From the NCBI RefSeq assembly GCF_000585415.1, contig NZ_KK073876.1, forward strand, positions 198,810-262,809: DNA of 64,000 nucleotides. The letters are read 5' to 3'. Positions within the stretch are counted from its first letter, which is position 1. Each line of letters opens with the position of its first letter. Below are positions 1 through 10,057 of this stretch, piece after piece. Both the position numbers and the translations under genes were made by a program. This stretch comes from Sphingomonas jaspsi DSM 18422 (GTDB lineage Bacteria > Pseudomonadota > Alphaproteobacteria > Sphingomonadales > Sphingomonadaceae). The notes under the pieces were generated by a model. It saw nothing but the letters and a program-made list of their open reading frames with translations, was not told the DNA's origin and ran no database searches.

Positions 1-87
1 CTTTTCCAGCGAATAATAGGCGTAGCTCTTGCCGCCGACTTCGAGGGTCGAGCGGGTGTTGAGGCTGTCCTGGCCGGTCGGGATCAT
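1..87 (-). CDS. acnA: Aconitate hydratase, N-terminal fragment (cut by window edge)
   Basis: Only the first 29 codons are present; the rest lies to the left of the window. Read on the minus strand from the ATG at 87, the peptide begins MIPTGQDSLNTR and continues with LEVGGKSYAYYSL, which resembles the start of AcnA-type aconitases (citrate to isocitrate, TCA cycle, cytosolic 4Fe-4S enzyme). No domain or cluster ligand is visible in so short a piece, so the call rests on this N-terminal pattern alone. fumC, another TCA enzyme, lies 2.3 kb away on the same strand. Confidence 0.75.
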   Translation of the reverse strand, partial: MIPTGQDSLNTRSTLEVGGKSYAYYSLEK

Positions 88-203
88 GGGCGTGTGCGTC
101 CTTATGCTTGTAGCGATGTCACGGGTCCGCACGCGGGCGCGCGCGGAAAGGTTGGCGCGCCCCTAGCAAGAAGCGCGGCCAAGGGCAAAGGGCGACGCGA
201 AGT

Positions 204-1181
204 TTAGAGCCAGCCTTTGCGGCGAGCGATAAGGTAAGGCAGCACCGCGCTGGCCAGCATCAGGGACAGGGCGAAGGGATAGCCGTGGAGCCATTCCAGC
301 TCCGGCATATATTTGAAGTTCATGCCGTACACGCCCGCCACCAGCGTCGGCGGCATCAAGACGACCGCGACGACCGAGAAAATCTTCATCACGAAATTCT
401 GTTCGAGGCTGATCATCCCGAGGCTGGCGTCGAGCAGGAAGGTAAGGTTGTCGCCCAGGAAATTGCTATGATCGTCAAGCGCATGGGCGTCTTCGATCAG
501 GCTGTTGATGTGCCGCAGCGAACTGTCGTGCTGCTGGACCCCGTCGCACGAGCGCAGGAAGGTCAGCACCCGGCTGGTCGACACCGACGTTTCACGAACC
601 TTTGCCAGTAGCCGCTGCGCCGCCCCGATACGAAGCATCAGCGCTTCGTAGCGCAGCTCCGGGTTGCGCCGGGTCGAGCGAGCGCCACGGTCGAAAATCT
701 GGCTGGAGATATTCTTGAGTTCGCGCCCCGCCGCCTCCAGTTCGTCGGCCAGCCGGTCGACCACGGCGTCGAGGATCCGCATCATCGCCCGGATCGGTTT
801 CGCCGCCTGCATCGGATCGGCATAGACCTGGTCGGCCAGGACGACGAACGGCTTGGGGTCGATATAGCGCAGCGTGACCAGGTGCGTATCGGTCAGGATG
901 AAGGTCACCGGATCGCTGGACGGTTCGCCCTCGTCGACGCCATAGAGCACCGACATGGTCATGAACATCACGCCTTCCCGCTCATAAAGGCGGCTCGACG
1001 GCTCGATCTCGAGCATTTCCTCGCGGGTCGGGACATTCTGGCCGATCAGCTGTTCGGTCCAGCGTTCCTCGTCCTTGGTCGGTTCGAGAAGGTCGATCCA
1101 CACCGCCGCGCAATCGGCCGCGGAAAGTTTGGCGGGATCGACGGGGGCTGCGGGACAGCCGGGTCCGAACAGGCGTAACAT
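204..1181 (-). CDS. CorA-family magnesium/divalent cation transporter
   Basis: The protein has 325 residues, close to E. coli CorA (316). It has a long cytoplasmic N-terminal domain with charged helices and two C-terminal membrane helices. The family signature GMN is present as YGMNF just after the first helix and forms the pore mouth. CorA proteins work as pentameric inner-membrane channels for Mg2+ (also Co2+, Ni2+). The ATG at 1181 (MLRLFG...) is chosen because it gives a normal family start. A TTG at 1217 would add 12 residues with no clear gain. The gene is divergent from the DUF2585 gene, with about 65 bp between starts. Confidence 0.88.
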   Translation of the reverse strand: MLRLFGPGCPAAPVDPAKLSAADCAAVWIDLLEPTKDEERWTEQLIGQNVPTREEMLEIEPSSRLYEREGVMFMTMSVLYGVDEGEPSSDPVTFILTDTHLVTLRYIDPKPFVVLADQVYADPMQAAKPIRAMMRILDAVVDRLADELEAAGRELKNISSQIFDRGARSTRRNPELRYEALMLRIGAAQRLLAKVRETSVSTSRVLTFLRSCDGVQQHDSSLRHINSLIEDAHALDDHSNFLGDNLTFLLDASLGMISLEQNFVMKIFSVVAVVLMPPTLVAGVYGMNFKYMPELEWLHGYPFALSLMLASAVLPYLIARRKGWL

Positions 1182-1246
1182 CGCGCCGTTGGTGCCTGCG
1201 AACTCGCCGCTTGGCAAGTCGCCCCCGCGGCCCTAGCCAGTAGGCC

Positions 1247-1810
1247 ATGGGGGAATGGGTTTCGCGGCGCTCGCCGCTTGTCATCATCGCTGCGATCACC
1301 ACGCTGGCCGTCATCATCCTGCTGGCGATGCACCGCCCGCCGATCTGCACCTGCGGCACGGTAGAGCTATGGGGCGAGGTCGGTCCGAAGCAGAGCCAGA
1401 TGCTGGCCGATTGGTATACGCCGAGCCACATCGTCCACGGCTTCCTGTTCTACGCGATCGGCTGGGCGCTGCTGCGCAGCCGACCGGTCGAACTGCGGCT
1501 GACGCTGGCGATGCTGGTCGAAGCGACATGGGAGGTCATCGAGAATACGCCGATGGTCATCGACCGCTACCGCGAGGCGACGGTCGCGCTCGGCTATAGC
1601 GGTGACAGCGTGCTCAATTCGACCAGCGATATCCTGGTCATGGCGGCGGGTTTCCTCGCGGCGCGGCGCCTGCCGGTCTGGGCGAGCGTTATCGTCGTCG
1701 TCGTGCTGGAACTGGTGCCCCTGATCGTCATCCGCGACAATCTGACGCTCAACGTCTGGATGCTGCTGGCGCCGAACGACGCCATCCTCAACTGGCAAGC
1801 CGCAGCCTAG
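1247..1810 (+). CDS. DUF2585 family membrane protein (UPF0314)
   Basis: This is a 187-residue protein with an N-terminal membrane helix (about residues 10-27), the motif RPPICTCG and further hydrophobic segments at about 65-85, 125-145 and 145-165. This matches the DUF2585/UPF0314 membrane proteins of alphaproteobacteria, whose function is unknown. The PSHIVHG and WEVIENTP stretches look like conserved polar patches next to the membrane. Its TAG stop shares the tetranucleotide CTAG with the stop of the converging gene. Confidence 0.8.
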   Translation: MGEWVSRRSPLVIIAAITTLAVIILLAMHRPPICTCGTVELWGEVGPKQSQMLADWYTPSHIVHGFLFYAIGWALLRSRPVELRLTLAMLVEATWEVIENTPMVIDRYREATVALGYSGDSVLNSTSDILVMAAGFLAARRLPVWASVIVVVVLELVPLIVIRDNLTLNVWMLLAPNDAILNWQAAA

Positions 1811-2340
1811 CGCCGCAGCGCGTCGACATCCTTTTTGGTCACCGGCGCAGCCATTTGGGCCACCGGCCGAAGTGTCGGACTGCTACCCGCGGCGGCAAAA
1901 TTGCGGTGTGCTTCCCAGGCATGCGCCAGCGTATCGCCGACGAGCTTGCGATAGTCGCTGTCGAAATTGACCGATTGGCGGAGGCGTTCGAGGTCGGCTG
2001 CCTGGGCGTCGGTCAACGCCGCGTTCGGCAGCAGGTCGAGCCTGCGCCCGGCGTAGCTGAGTTGCGATCCGACCCCGCCCTGATCGGCGATGATCGCCTG
2101 CGCGGCGCTGCGGGTCGAGCCGCTGGTCGACCGTTCCAGCGCCAGTTCGGACGCCTTGATCGCGAACAGGCTGCTGGTGCTGGCCAGGGACATATAGACC
2201 GCCGGGGTAAGCGACGCCGCGACACTGGGAAGGACGAAGGTCGACGTAGGCGCTGCCGGCTCCGGCTTGCCCGCGCAACCAGCGATGACCAGCATCGCGG
2301 CCGCGGAAACGGCACCAACGACGTTGCGCTTCACCCTCAT
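1807..2340 (-). CDS. DUF4142-like lipoprotein
   Basis: This is a 177-residue predicted lipoprotein: a basic start (MRVKRN), a hydrophobic stretch and a lipobox ending VIAGC. The mature part has helical segments of the type seen in DUF4142 (ferritin-like fold) proteins, such as SSLFAIKASELALERS and AHAWEAHRNFAAAGSSPTLRPVA. No metal ligands are evident and the function is unknown. Its 3' end overlaps the convergent DUF2585 gene by 4 nt. fumC lies just upstream on the same strand (17 bp), so the two may be co-transcribed. Confidence 0.65.
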   Translation of the reverse strand: MRVKRNVVGAVSAAAMLVIAGCAGKPEPAAPTSTFVLPSVAASLTPAVYMSLASTSSLFAIKASELALERSTSGSTRSAAQAIIADQGGVGSQLSYAGRRLDLLPNAALTDAQAADLERLRQSVNFDSDYRKLVGDTLAHAWEAHRNFAAAGSSPTLRPVAQMAAPVTKKDVDALRR

Positions 2341-2357
2341 ATTCCCTCCCCTGCCGC

Positions 2358-3749
<1,392 letters not shown>

Positions 3750-3852
3750 GTGCGGAAAGGTCCCTCGGCTAGGAAATTATGTTGCCGATGCCCCTAGCCA
3801 GACGGAGGCGGCGAGTCGAGAAATAGGTCACGGAAAAGTCGACGCGCCATCA

Positions 3853-3936
3853 ATGAGCAATCGCCTGACCAGTCCCCCGGACTGGCTGCGGGAATGAGTG
3901 ATTTCCTCGCCAGTCCCCCGGACTGGCTGCGGGAAT
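3853..3936. repeat. 41-bp tandem duplication with internal hairpin
   Basis: Two consecutive 41-bp units (3853-3893 and 3894-3934) share an identical 27-nt part (3869-3895 and 3910-3936) and diverge by a few bases in the first 14 nt. Each unit contains CCAGTCC-ccc-GGACTGG, a 7-bp stem with a 3-nt loop. The pair lies directly after the sspB stop codon on the minus strand, so in RNA it would form two hairpins in a row. No T-tract follows, so it is not a standard intrinsic terminator. Confidence 0.85.
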
Positions 3937-4418
3937 TACTTCTTGCGGGTGAAGTCCACGCTGACGACGTTCGACCCGTCCTCGATCGGCTCCGCGATCG
4001 GCTCGTCATTTTCGGGCTCGTCATGCTCGTCATGACCTTCGGGCGCGCCGTTGGCCTGGAATTTCAGGCTGAAGTCGACCGCCGGGTCGACGAAGTCGGT
4101 CACCGCCGCGAACGGGACGACCAGCGTCGCGGGAACCCCGCCGAAGCTAAGCCCGACAGTGAACCGGTCGTCTTCGACCTTCAGGTCCCAGAAGCGATGC
4201 TGGATGACGATCGTCATTTCGTCGGGGAAGCGCTCGGCCAGATGCTTGGGGATCGACACCCCGGCAACCCGCGTCTGGAAGGTGATGTAGAAATGATGCC
4301 CGCCCGGCAGTCCGCCCTGGTCGGCGACTTCCTGCAGCACGCGGCCGACCACGGCGCGCAGCGCCTCCTGCACGATTTCATCGTAGGGGATCAGGGACTC
4401 AGAAATTTCGTCGGACAT
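3936..4418 (-). CDS. sspB: ClpXP adaptor SspB, alphaproteobacterial type
   Basis: This 160-residue protein matches the alphaproteobacterial SspB family. These dimeric cytosolic adaptors bind ssrA-tagged peptides and hand them to the ClpXP protease. The substrate-binding domain spans about residues 1-115 and includes FYITFQTR, MTIVIQHRFWDLKV and FTVGLSFGGVPATLVVPF. An acidic linker follows, and the tail VVSVDFTRKK fits the short ClpX-binding motif at the end of SspB proteins. The gene diverges from the HIT gene (54 bp). It is followed by the duplicated 41-bp hairpin unit. Confidence 0.85.
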   Translation of the reverse strand: MSDEISESLIPYDEIVQEALRAVVGRVLQEVADQGGLPGGHHFYITFQTRVAGVSIPKHLAERFPDEMTIVIQHRFWDLKVEDDRFTVGLSFGGVPATLVVPFAAVTDFVDPAVDFSLKFQANGAPEGHDEHDEPENDEPIAEPIEDGSNVVSVDFTRKK

Positions 4419-4472
4419 CGTCTTTTCGTGGTAGCGATGCGGGCCAACCGGTCAAGCGGAGTCACCCAATTC

Positions 4473-4850
4473 ATGCCCATCGATCACAAGGCCGCCTACG
4501 ACGAACAGAATATATTCGCGAAAATCCTGCGGGGCGAGATTCCGAACAAGACGGTCCTGGAAACCGATCACAGCCTGGCCTTCCACGACATCAACCCGCT
4601 GGCACCGATCCACGTGTTGGTCATCCCAAAGGGTCGATACGTGTCGATGGAAGATTTTTCGGCCAATGCCAGCGACGCCGAGATCGCCGACCTTGTCCGC
4701 ACGATCGGCAAGGTGGCAGCCGAAACCGGTGCCGACGCCCAGGGATACCGCATTCTCGCCAACACCGGCAAACGCGCCGGACAGGAAGTCCCGCACCTGC
4801 ACGTCCATGTGTTCGGCGGGCAACCCTTGGGCCCGATGCTCAGCCGTTAG
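4473..4850 (+). CDS. HIT family (Hint-type) nucleotide-binding protein
   Basis: This is a 125-residue histidine-triad protein. The HIT motif HLHVHVF lies near the C-terminus, preceded by the usual Hint segments (IFAKILRGEIP near the start, HDINPLAPIHVLVIPK in the middle). Hint proteins are cytosolic dimers that hydrolyse nucleoside phosphoramidates and AMP-lysine-type compounds; the physiological substrate is usually unknown. The ATG at 4473 is preferred over in-frame upstream sequence because that would run through the divergent sspB gene. Confidence 0.92.
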   Translation: MPIDHKAAYDEQNIFAKILRGEIPNKTVLETDHSLAFHDINPLAPIHVLVIPKGRYVSMEDFSANASDAEIADLVRTIGKVAAETGADAQGYRILANTGKRAGQEVPHLHVHVFGGQPLGPMLSR

Positions 4851-4951
4851 GTCGATAAACCGTTGCGCGGGTGGCAAAGCCCGCTAGGCTCCGCGCCACA
4901 AGAATAGGGCGCGAACCCAACAGGGCGCGCTCCTGACATGAGGGGAAGGCA

Positions 4952-6523
4952 ATGTTACTCGACCGCGTCAAACCGCTGGACGCCATCCTGGCGACCGCCG
5001 AGAAAAAAGGGCTGCACCGCACGCTGGGTGCGTTCCAGCTGACCCTGTTCGGGATCGGCTGCGTCATCGGCACCGGCATATTCGTGTTGACCGCCGCCGG
5101 CGCGCAGAAGGCCGGACCGGGCCTGATGCTGGCCTTCGCCATCGCCGGCGCCATCTGTATCGTCGCCGCGCTTTGCTACGCCGAAATCGCGGCGATGATC
5201 CCGGTCGCGGGCTCCGCCTATACCTACACCTACGCCAGCATGGGCGAATTGCTCGCCTGGACCGTCGGCTGGGCGCTGGTCCTTGAATATGCGGTCGCGG
5301 CCAGTGCGGTTTCGGTCGGCTGGTCGGGCTATTTCACAGGCACGATCCTGGGCCATACGTTCGGGATAGACCTGCCGACATGGCTGACCTCGGCGCCGCT
5401 GGCGCTGGGCGGTAAGCCGGGCGGGTTCATCAACCTCCCCGCAGTGTTGATCGCGACGCTGGTAACCTGGCTGCTGATGATCGGCACCACCGAGAGCGCG
5501 CGCGTCAATGCGGTGCTGGTGGCGATCAAGGTGTCGGCCCTGACGGCCTTCATCTTCCTCACCCTGCCGAGCCCCGAGTTCGACGTCGCCAAGTTCAACC
5601 CGTTCCTGCCGGCCGGCGTGTTCGGCGGCTTCGGCACGGGCGTCGGTGCGGTCGGTGCGGCGGCCACGATCTTCTTCGCCTATGTCGGCTTCGACGCAGT
5701 GTCGACCGCGGCCGAGGAAACCAAGAACCCGCAGCGCAACGTACCGATCGGCCTCATCGGTTCGCTCCTGTTCTGCACCGTCTTCTACATTCTCGTCGCA
5801 GCCGGGGCGATCGGGACCATCGGCGGGCAGCCGATCATGGGCCCGAACGGTGTACCGTTCCCGGCCGGTTCGGAAGAGCTGGCCCGCCAGTGCGCGCTGC
5901 CGGAATATGCCAACGCGCTGGTCTGCTCGAACGAGGCGCTGGCCCATGTGCTCCGTCAGATCGGCTGGTCGAGCGTCGGCAATATGCTGGGCTATGCGGC
6001 CGGCTTCGCGCTTCCGTCGGTCATCCTGATACTGATGTTCGGCCAGACCCGCATCTTCTTCGTCATGGCGCGTGACGGCCTGCTGCCGGAACGGCTGTCG
6101 GCGGTCCACCCGAAGTGGAAGACCCCGCACATCATGACCGCCATCACCGGCGGCGTGGTAGCACTGGGTGCGGCCTTCTTCCCCGTCGGCCGTCTTGCCG
6201 ACTGGGCCAATGCCGGCACGCTCTACGCCTTCATGATGGTCGCGATCTGCGTGATGATCCTGCGCCGCCGTGCACCGGACGCCGAACGCTCGTTCCGGAC
6301 CCCGGCGCTGTGGCTGATCGGCCCGCTGACCGTCGCCGGCACGATCTTCCTGTTCTTCAACCTCGACGCCATGTCGATCATGGTCTTTTCGGGTTGGGCG
6401 GTGATCGGGATCATCGTCTATTTCGTCTATGGCCGCGGCGCGAGCCATCTGGGACGCGGGCTGGTCGAGGTCCACGAGCCGGAAGTCGAAGATCTGGAGC
6501 CGCCGATTCCCGGCACGCACTGA
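4952..6523 (+). CDS. APC-superfamily amino acid permease
   Basis: This 523-residue integral membrane protein has about 12 hydrophobic segments. It carries the first-helix signature of APC transporters (GIGCVIGTGIFVL) and the FAYVGFDAVSTAAEE segment typical of the cationic amino acid transporter (CAT/YhdG-like) subgroup. These proteins bring amino acids across the inner membrane with protons. The substrate cannot be told from sequence. The C-terminal tail is acidic. A GAGGGGAAGG stretch just upstream of the ATG is a good ribosome binding site. A strong terminator follows. Confidence 0.88.
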   Translation: MLLDRVKPLDAILATAEKKGLHRTLGAFQLTLFGIGCVIGTGIFVLTAAGAQKAGPGLMLAFAIAGAICIVAALCYAEIAAMIPVAGSAYTYTYASMGELLAWTVGWALVLEYAVAASAVSVGWSGYFTGTILGHTFGIDLPTWLTSAPLALGGKPGGFINLPAVLIATLVTWLLMIGTTESARVNAVLVAIKVSALTAFIFLTLPSPEFDVAKFNPFLPAGVFGGFGTGVGAVGAAATIFFAYVGFDAVSTAAEETKNPQRNVPIGLIGSLLFCTVFYILVAAGAIGTIGGQPIMGPNGVPFPAGSEELARQCALPEYANALVCSNEALAHVLRQIGWSSVGNMLGYAAGFALPSVILILMFGQTRIFFVMARDGLLPERLSAVHPKWKTPHIMTAITGGVVALGAAFFPVGRLADWANAGTLYAFMMVAICVMILRRRAPDAERSFRTPALWLIGPLTVAGTIFLFFNLDAMSIMVFSGWAVIGIIVYFVYGRGASHLGRGLVEVHEPEVEDLEPPIPGTH

Positions 6524-6544
6524 TCGAGCGATCGGCTGAAACGG

Positions 6545-6574
6545 AAAAGGGGAGGCTCCCGCCTCCCCTTTTTT
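6545..6574. terminator. Bidirectional intrinsic terminator
   Basis: A perfect inverted repeat, AAAAGGGGAGG / CCTCCCCTTTT, with a 6-nt loop is followed by a run of six T on the plus strand and four on the minus strand. It sits between the convergent permease and adenosine-kinase-like genes and can end both transcripts. Confidence 0.92.
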
Positions 6575-6595
6575 GTACCTGCGATCGGCGTGGCT

Positions 6596-7591
6596 TCAGG
6601 CGATGAGGTCGCCCGCCAGTGCCTTCAGGTCCTTCTCGGGCCGCGCGCCATAATGCTGGATGACTTCGGCCGCCGCGATGGCGCCGAGCTTCAGCGACGC
6701 TTCGAGGCCAAGGCCCTTGGCTTCGCCCGCCAGGAACCCCGCCGCGAACAGGTCGCCGGCGCCGGTCGTATCGACCAGCTGCTCGATCGGCTCGGCTGGG
6801 ACACTGGCGCGCTCGTCGCCGCGCACTGCGACGGCACCATGTTCGCTACGGGTGACGACCAGCGTCGGGACCCGGCCAGCGAAATGGGCCACGGCTTCGT
6901 CGAAATTGGCGATGCCCGCCATTTCCTCGATCTCGGCCTGGTTGGCGAACAGGATGTCGATCTTCTTCTCGTCGATCAGGCGCAGGAAATCGCCCTTGTG
7001 GCGCGACACGCAGAAGCTGTCGCTGAGCGTGAAGGCGATACGGCGACCGGCAGCATGAGCGGCCTCAATCGCCGCTTCCATTGCTGCGCGCGGCGCCGCC
7101 GGATCCCACAAATAGCCCTCGAGATAGGTGATAGCTGCACCCTTTACCGCGTCCATGTCGATGCCCGAGGTTTCGAGCAGTTGGGCCGCGCCGAGGAAGG
7201 TATTCATCGTGCGCTGCGCGTCCGGGGTGACCAGGATCAGGCAGCGCGCGGTTGCGCCGACGTCGCTGCGCGCGGGCACGAGGAACTCGATCCCCTGCGA
7301 TTCGATGTCATGCTTGTAGATCTTGCCCAGCTGGTCGTCGGCGACTTGACCGATGAAGCCGGTCTTGACGCCGAGCGCGGCGAGACCTGCCGCCGTGTTG
7401 CCCGCCGAGCCGCCGCTGACTTCGCGGCCCGGACCCATCAGGCCGTAGAGCCGCACCGCTTCGGCTTCGTCGATCAGGCGCATCGAGCCCTTGTCGAGGC
7501 CTTGGAACTCAAGGAAGGCGTCGTCGGCATTGGCGATGACGTCGACGATGGCGTTGCCGATGCAAAGCACGTCGAAACGGGTGTCGGTCAT
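6596..7591 (-). CDS. PfkB-family adenosine kinase-like enzyme
   Basis: This is a 331-residue ribokinase/PfkB-fold kinase. The N-terminal CIGNAIVDVIA and GGSAGNTAAGLAALG segments and the C-terminal catalytic DTTGAGDLFAAGF (anion hole and catalytic Asp) are intact. Overall it matches the group annotated as bacterial adenosine kinase (adenosine + ATP to AMP), though related sugar or nucleoside kinases cannot be excluded. It is cytosolic and transcribed alone, with a bidirectional terminator just after its stop. Confidence 0.85.
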   Translation of the reverse strand: MTDTRFDVLCIGNAIVDVIANADDAFLEFQGLDKGSMRLIDEAEAVRLYGLMGPGREVSGGSAGNTAAGLAALGVKTGFIGQVADDQLGKIYKHDIESQGIEFLVPARSDVGATARCLILVTPDAQRTMNTFLGAAQLLETSGIDMDAVKGAAITYLEGYLWDPAAPRAAMEAAIEAAHAAGRRIAFTLSDSFCVSRHKGDFLRLIDEKKIDILFANQAEIEEMAGIANFDEAVAHFAGRVPTLVVTRSEHGAVAVRGDERASVPAEPIEQLVDTTGAGDLFAAGFLAGEAKGLGLEASLKLGAIAAAEVIQHYGARPEKDLKALAGDLIA

Positions 7592-7695
7592 GTAGCGGGT
7601 CCTTGGAAGCGTTGGGAAAAGTCGCCGCGCCGCCTAGCTGCCATTCGCCCACCCCGCAAGCTTGCCTCGGCCATCGCGGACCGCCACAAGAGGGC

Positions 7696-8058
7696 ATGCG
7701 CCGACTGTTTCCGATCTTCGCCCTGCCGCTTGCCGCCTGCGGCAGCCAGACCCCGCCGCCGAAATCGACCCCTGCCGCAGTCTCGGCACCCCTGCCCGCC
7801 CCGCTGCACCAGCACAACGACCTGATCGGGCTGAGCGCCAACGACCTGGTCGAACATTTCGGCTCCCCCCGCCTGCAAATCCGCGACGGCGACGGGACCA
7901 AGCTGCAGTTCGCCAGCGCAGCCTGCTTGCTCGACGCCTACCTATACCCCGGGCAGAGCGGGGGCGGACTGCCCCGTGTGACCTATGTCGATGCCTACCG
8001 CCGCGACGGGCGGAGCATGGCGCCGCAGGACTGCGCCGCGGCCATCGAAGCGCATTAG
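7696..8058 (+). CDS. Small predicted lipoprotein of unknown function
   Basis: The 120-residue product starts MRRLFPIFALPLAAC, a short lipoprotein signal with a lipobox ending LAAC. A Pro-rich linker follows, then a folded part with ANDLVEHFGSPRLQIRDG, which resembles SmpA/BamE-like small outer-membrane lipoproteins; this likeness is weak. The start ATG at 7696 is preceded by AGAGGG. Two cysteines remain in the mature C-terminal half. The stop overlaps the convergent queG stop by 4 nt. Confidence 0.6.
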   Translation: MRRLFPIFALPLAACGSQTPPPKSTPAAVSAPLPAPLHQHNDLIGLSANDLVEHFGSPRLQIRDGDGTKLQFASAACLLDAYLYPGQSGGGLPRVTYVDAYRRDGRSMAPQDCAAAIEAH

Positions 8059-9083
8059 AGCCGGTCGACCGCCCACCGCGCGGCGTCGGCGACGACCGGA
8101 TCTTCGCTAAGGAGGTGACGCTCTACCGACGGTCGGAGCGCCGCGTCCCTGCTGTTGCCCGCCGCAATCAGGCAATTGCGGATCATCCGGTTGACCCCGA
8201 TGCGCTTGATCGGGGACCCCGCGAACATCTCGCGGAACGAGGCGTCGTCAAGCGCCAGCAGGTCGGCCAGTGCAGGCGCGACCAGTTCTGCGCGCGGCGC
8301 GAAGGCCTTGTTGGCCTGGCCCTCGCTGGCAAAGCGGTTCCACGGACACACTGCCAGGCAATCGTCGCAGCCGTAGATGTGATTGCCGATCGCCTCGCGA
8401 AATTCGTGCGCGATCGGGCCGGCGTGTTCGATTGTGAGGTAGCTGATGCAGCGCCGCGCATCGACCTTGCCCGGCGCGACGATGGCGCCCGTCGGGCAGG
8501 CGTCGATGCATCGCGTGCAGCTGCCGCAATGGAAAGCTGCCGGTTCGTCGGGCTCCAGCTCCAAGGTCGTGTAGATGATACCGAGGAACAGCCAGTTGCC
8601 ATGCTCTCGGTTCAGGAGGTTGCTGTGCTTGCCCTGCCAGCCGACCCCCGCCGCGGCGGCCAGCGGCTTTTCCATCACCGGTGCCGTATCGACGAATACC
8701 TTGAGCTCGCAGCCCGCTTCGTCGGCCAGCCAGCGGCCGAGTGCCTTCAGCGCCTTCTTGACTGTCTTGTGATAGTCGCCGCCCTGCGCATAGACTGAAA
8801 TGCGCCCGCGATCCCGAACCTCTGCCAGCGCCAGCGGATCGCTCGCCGGGGCATAGCTCATGCCCAGCGCGATGACCGATTTCGCATCGGGCCACAGGCC
8901 CTGCGGACTGGCGCGCTGATCGGCCCGCGCCTCCATCCAGCCCATCTCGCCATGATTGCCCTCGGCGATCCATTGCATCAGCCGCTCGCCCGCGTCCGCG
9001 GCAGCATCGGCACGCGCGAAGCCGCAGGCGACGAAACCCAATTTCGTCGCTTCGTCGAAAATCCGCTGCTTCAGGCTTGCCAT
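8055..9083 (-). CDS. queG: Epoxyqueuosine reductase
   Basis: The 342-residue enzyme performs the last step of queuosine synthesis, reducing epoxyqueuosine in tRNA to queuosine with a cobalamin cofactor and two 4Fe-4S clusters. The ferredoxin-like ligands are clear: CGSCTRCIDACPTGAI and then GCDDCLAVCPWN. The N-terminal cobalamin-binding half includes GMSYAP. A HEAT-like C-terminal end (RNCLIAAGNS) is present. It is cytosolic. It diverges from the ABC exporter operon with only 20 bp between start codons. Confidence 0.95.
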   Translation of the reverse strand: MASLKQRIFDEATKLGFVACGFARADAAADAGERLMQWIAEGNHGEMGWMEARADQRASPQGLWPDAKSVIALGMSYAPASDPLALAEVRDRGRISVYAQGGDYHKTVKKALKALGRWLADEAGCELKVFVDTAPVMEKPLAAAAGVGWQGKHSNLLNREHGNWLFLGIIYTTLELEPDEPAAFHCGSCTRCIDACPTGAIVAPGKVDARRCISYLTIEHAGPIAHEFREAIGNHIYGCDDCLAVCPWNRFASEGQANKAFAPRAELVAPALADLLALDDASFREMFAGSPIKRIGVNRMIRNCLIAAGNSRDAALRPSVERHLLSEDPVVADAARWAVDRL

Positions 9084-9103
9084 GACCCTGCCAGCCTTTA
9101 CCC

Positions 9104-10057
9104 ATGTCGGCCATGGGGGAAAGAGCCATTGCCGCCGAAGCGCGGGATCTCGTCAAGGATTTCGACGACAAGCGGGCGGTCGATGGCGTCAGCCTGACTA
9201 TCCCCGACGGCAGCATTAGCGGCATTTTGGGGCCCAACGGCGCGGGCAAGACCACGACCATCCGCATGATGCTCGGCATCATCGACCCGTCGTCGGGATC
9301 GCGCACATTGCTGGGACATGACCGGCCGATCGAGATCGCCCACCAAGTCGGCTACCTTCCCGAAGAGCGCGGCCTCTACCCCGCCATGACCGCCAGCGAC
9401 GCCATCGCTTTCATGGGGGCCTTGCGCGGCATGAAGCTCAAAGACGCGAAGAAGCGCGGCATCGAACTGCTCGAAAGCTATGGTCATGGCGACTGGCGCG
9501 ACAAGCCGATCCGCACCCTGTCCAAGGGCATGGCGCAGACCGTGCAGTTGCTCGGAACCATCGTCCATTCGCCCAAGCTGATCGTCCTCGACGAGCCTTT
9601 CTCCGGCCTCGACGCGATCAACCAGCAGAAGCTCGAGGAGCTGATCCGCAGCCAAGCCGCCGCCGGCGTCACCGTCATCTTCTCGACCCACGTCATCGCC
9701 CACGCCGAACGGCTGTGCGAGCGGGTGGCGATCATTGCCGACGGCAAGGTCGCCTTCGAAGGCGGCGTCAGCGAGGCGCGGAACCGACTGCGGCCGATCG
9801 TCCAGCTGACGACGCGCGCCGTCGACGGGCCATGGCGCGGCGCCATCCCTGCCGATGCCAAGCTGTCGGGCCGCGAATGGCGCTTCGAATTGCCTGAAAG
9901 CGGCCCCGAACCCCTGCTGAAAGCGCTGATCGACGGCGGCGCGGGCATCGAAACGCTCAGCATCGAGCGACCTGGGCTGCACGACGCCTTCATCGCCATC
10001 GCCGGGGAATCGGCGGCGCGCGAAATGGGCGATGCCCGCACGGTGGGAATGGAATGA
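9104..10057 (+). CDS. ABC transporter ATP-binding protein (NatA-like)
   Basis: This is a 317-residue ATPase with Walker A GPNGAGKTT, signature LSKGM (a known variant of LSGGQ in NatA-type proteins), Walker B LIVLDEPFSGLD and the H-loop region STHVIAHAE. A C-terminal extension of the DUF4162 type follows. It pairs with the next gene, an ABC-2 permease, with which it overlaps by 4 nt (ATGA). The complex probably exports a small molecule or ions, as in Na+ efflux by NatAB, but the substrate is unknown. An ATG at 9113 is an alternative start. Confidence 0.88.
   Translation: MSAMGERAIAAEARDLVKDFDDKRAVDGVSLTIPDGSISGILGPNGAGKTTTIRMMLGIIDPSSGSRTLLGHDRPIEIAHQVGYLPEERGLYPAMTASDAIAFMGALRGMKLKDAKKRGIELLESYGHGDWRDKPIRTLSKGMAQTVQLLGTIVHSPKLIVLDEPFSGLDAINQQKLEELIRSQAAAGVTVIFSTHVIAHAERLCERVAIIADGKVAFEGGVSEARNRLRPIVQLTTRAVDGPWRGAIPADAKLSGREWRFELPESGPEPLLKALIDGGAGIETLSIERPGLHDAFIAIAGESAAREMGDARTVGME

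Noticed and set aside
3853..3897. Mini-frame on the plus strand in the duplicated unit (ends SPPDWLRE), overlapping a second copy by ATGA
   Set aside because: The similarity of the two peptides follows from the DNA duplication, the 41-bp unit is not a multiple of three, and the inverted-repeat structure explains it better than coding.
4851..4951. Riboswitch in the leader of the amino acid permease
   Set aside because: The 100-bp spacer has GC-rich repeats but no lysine-, glycine- or glutamine-riboswitch motif that I can recognise.
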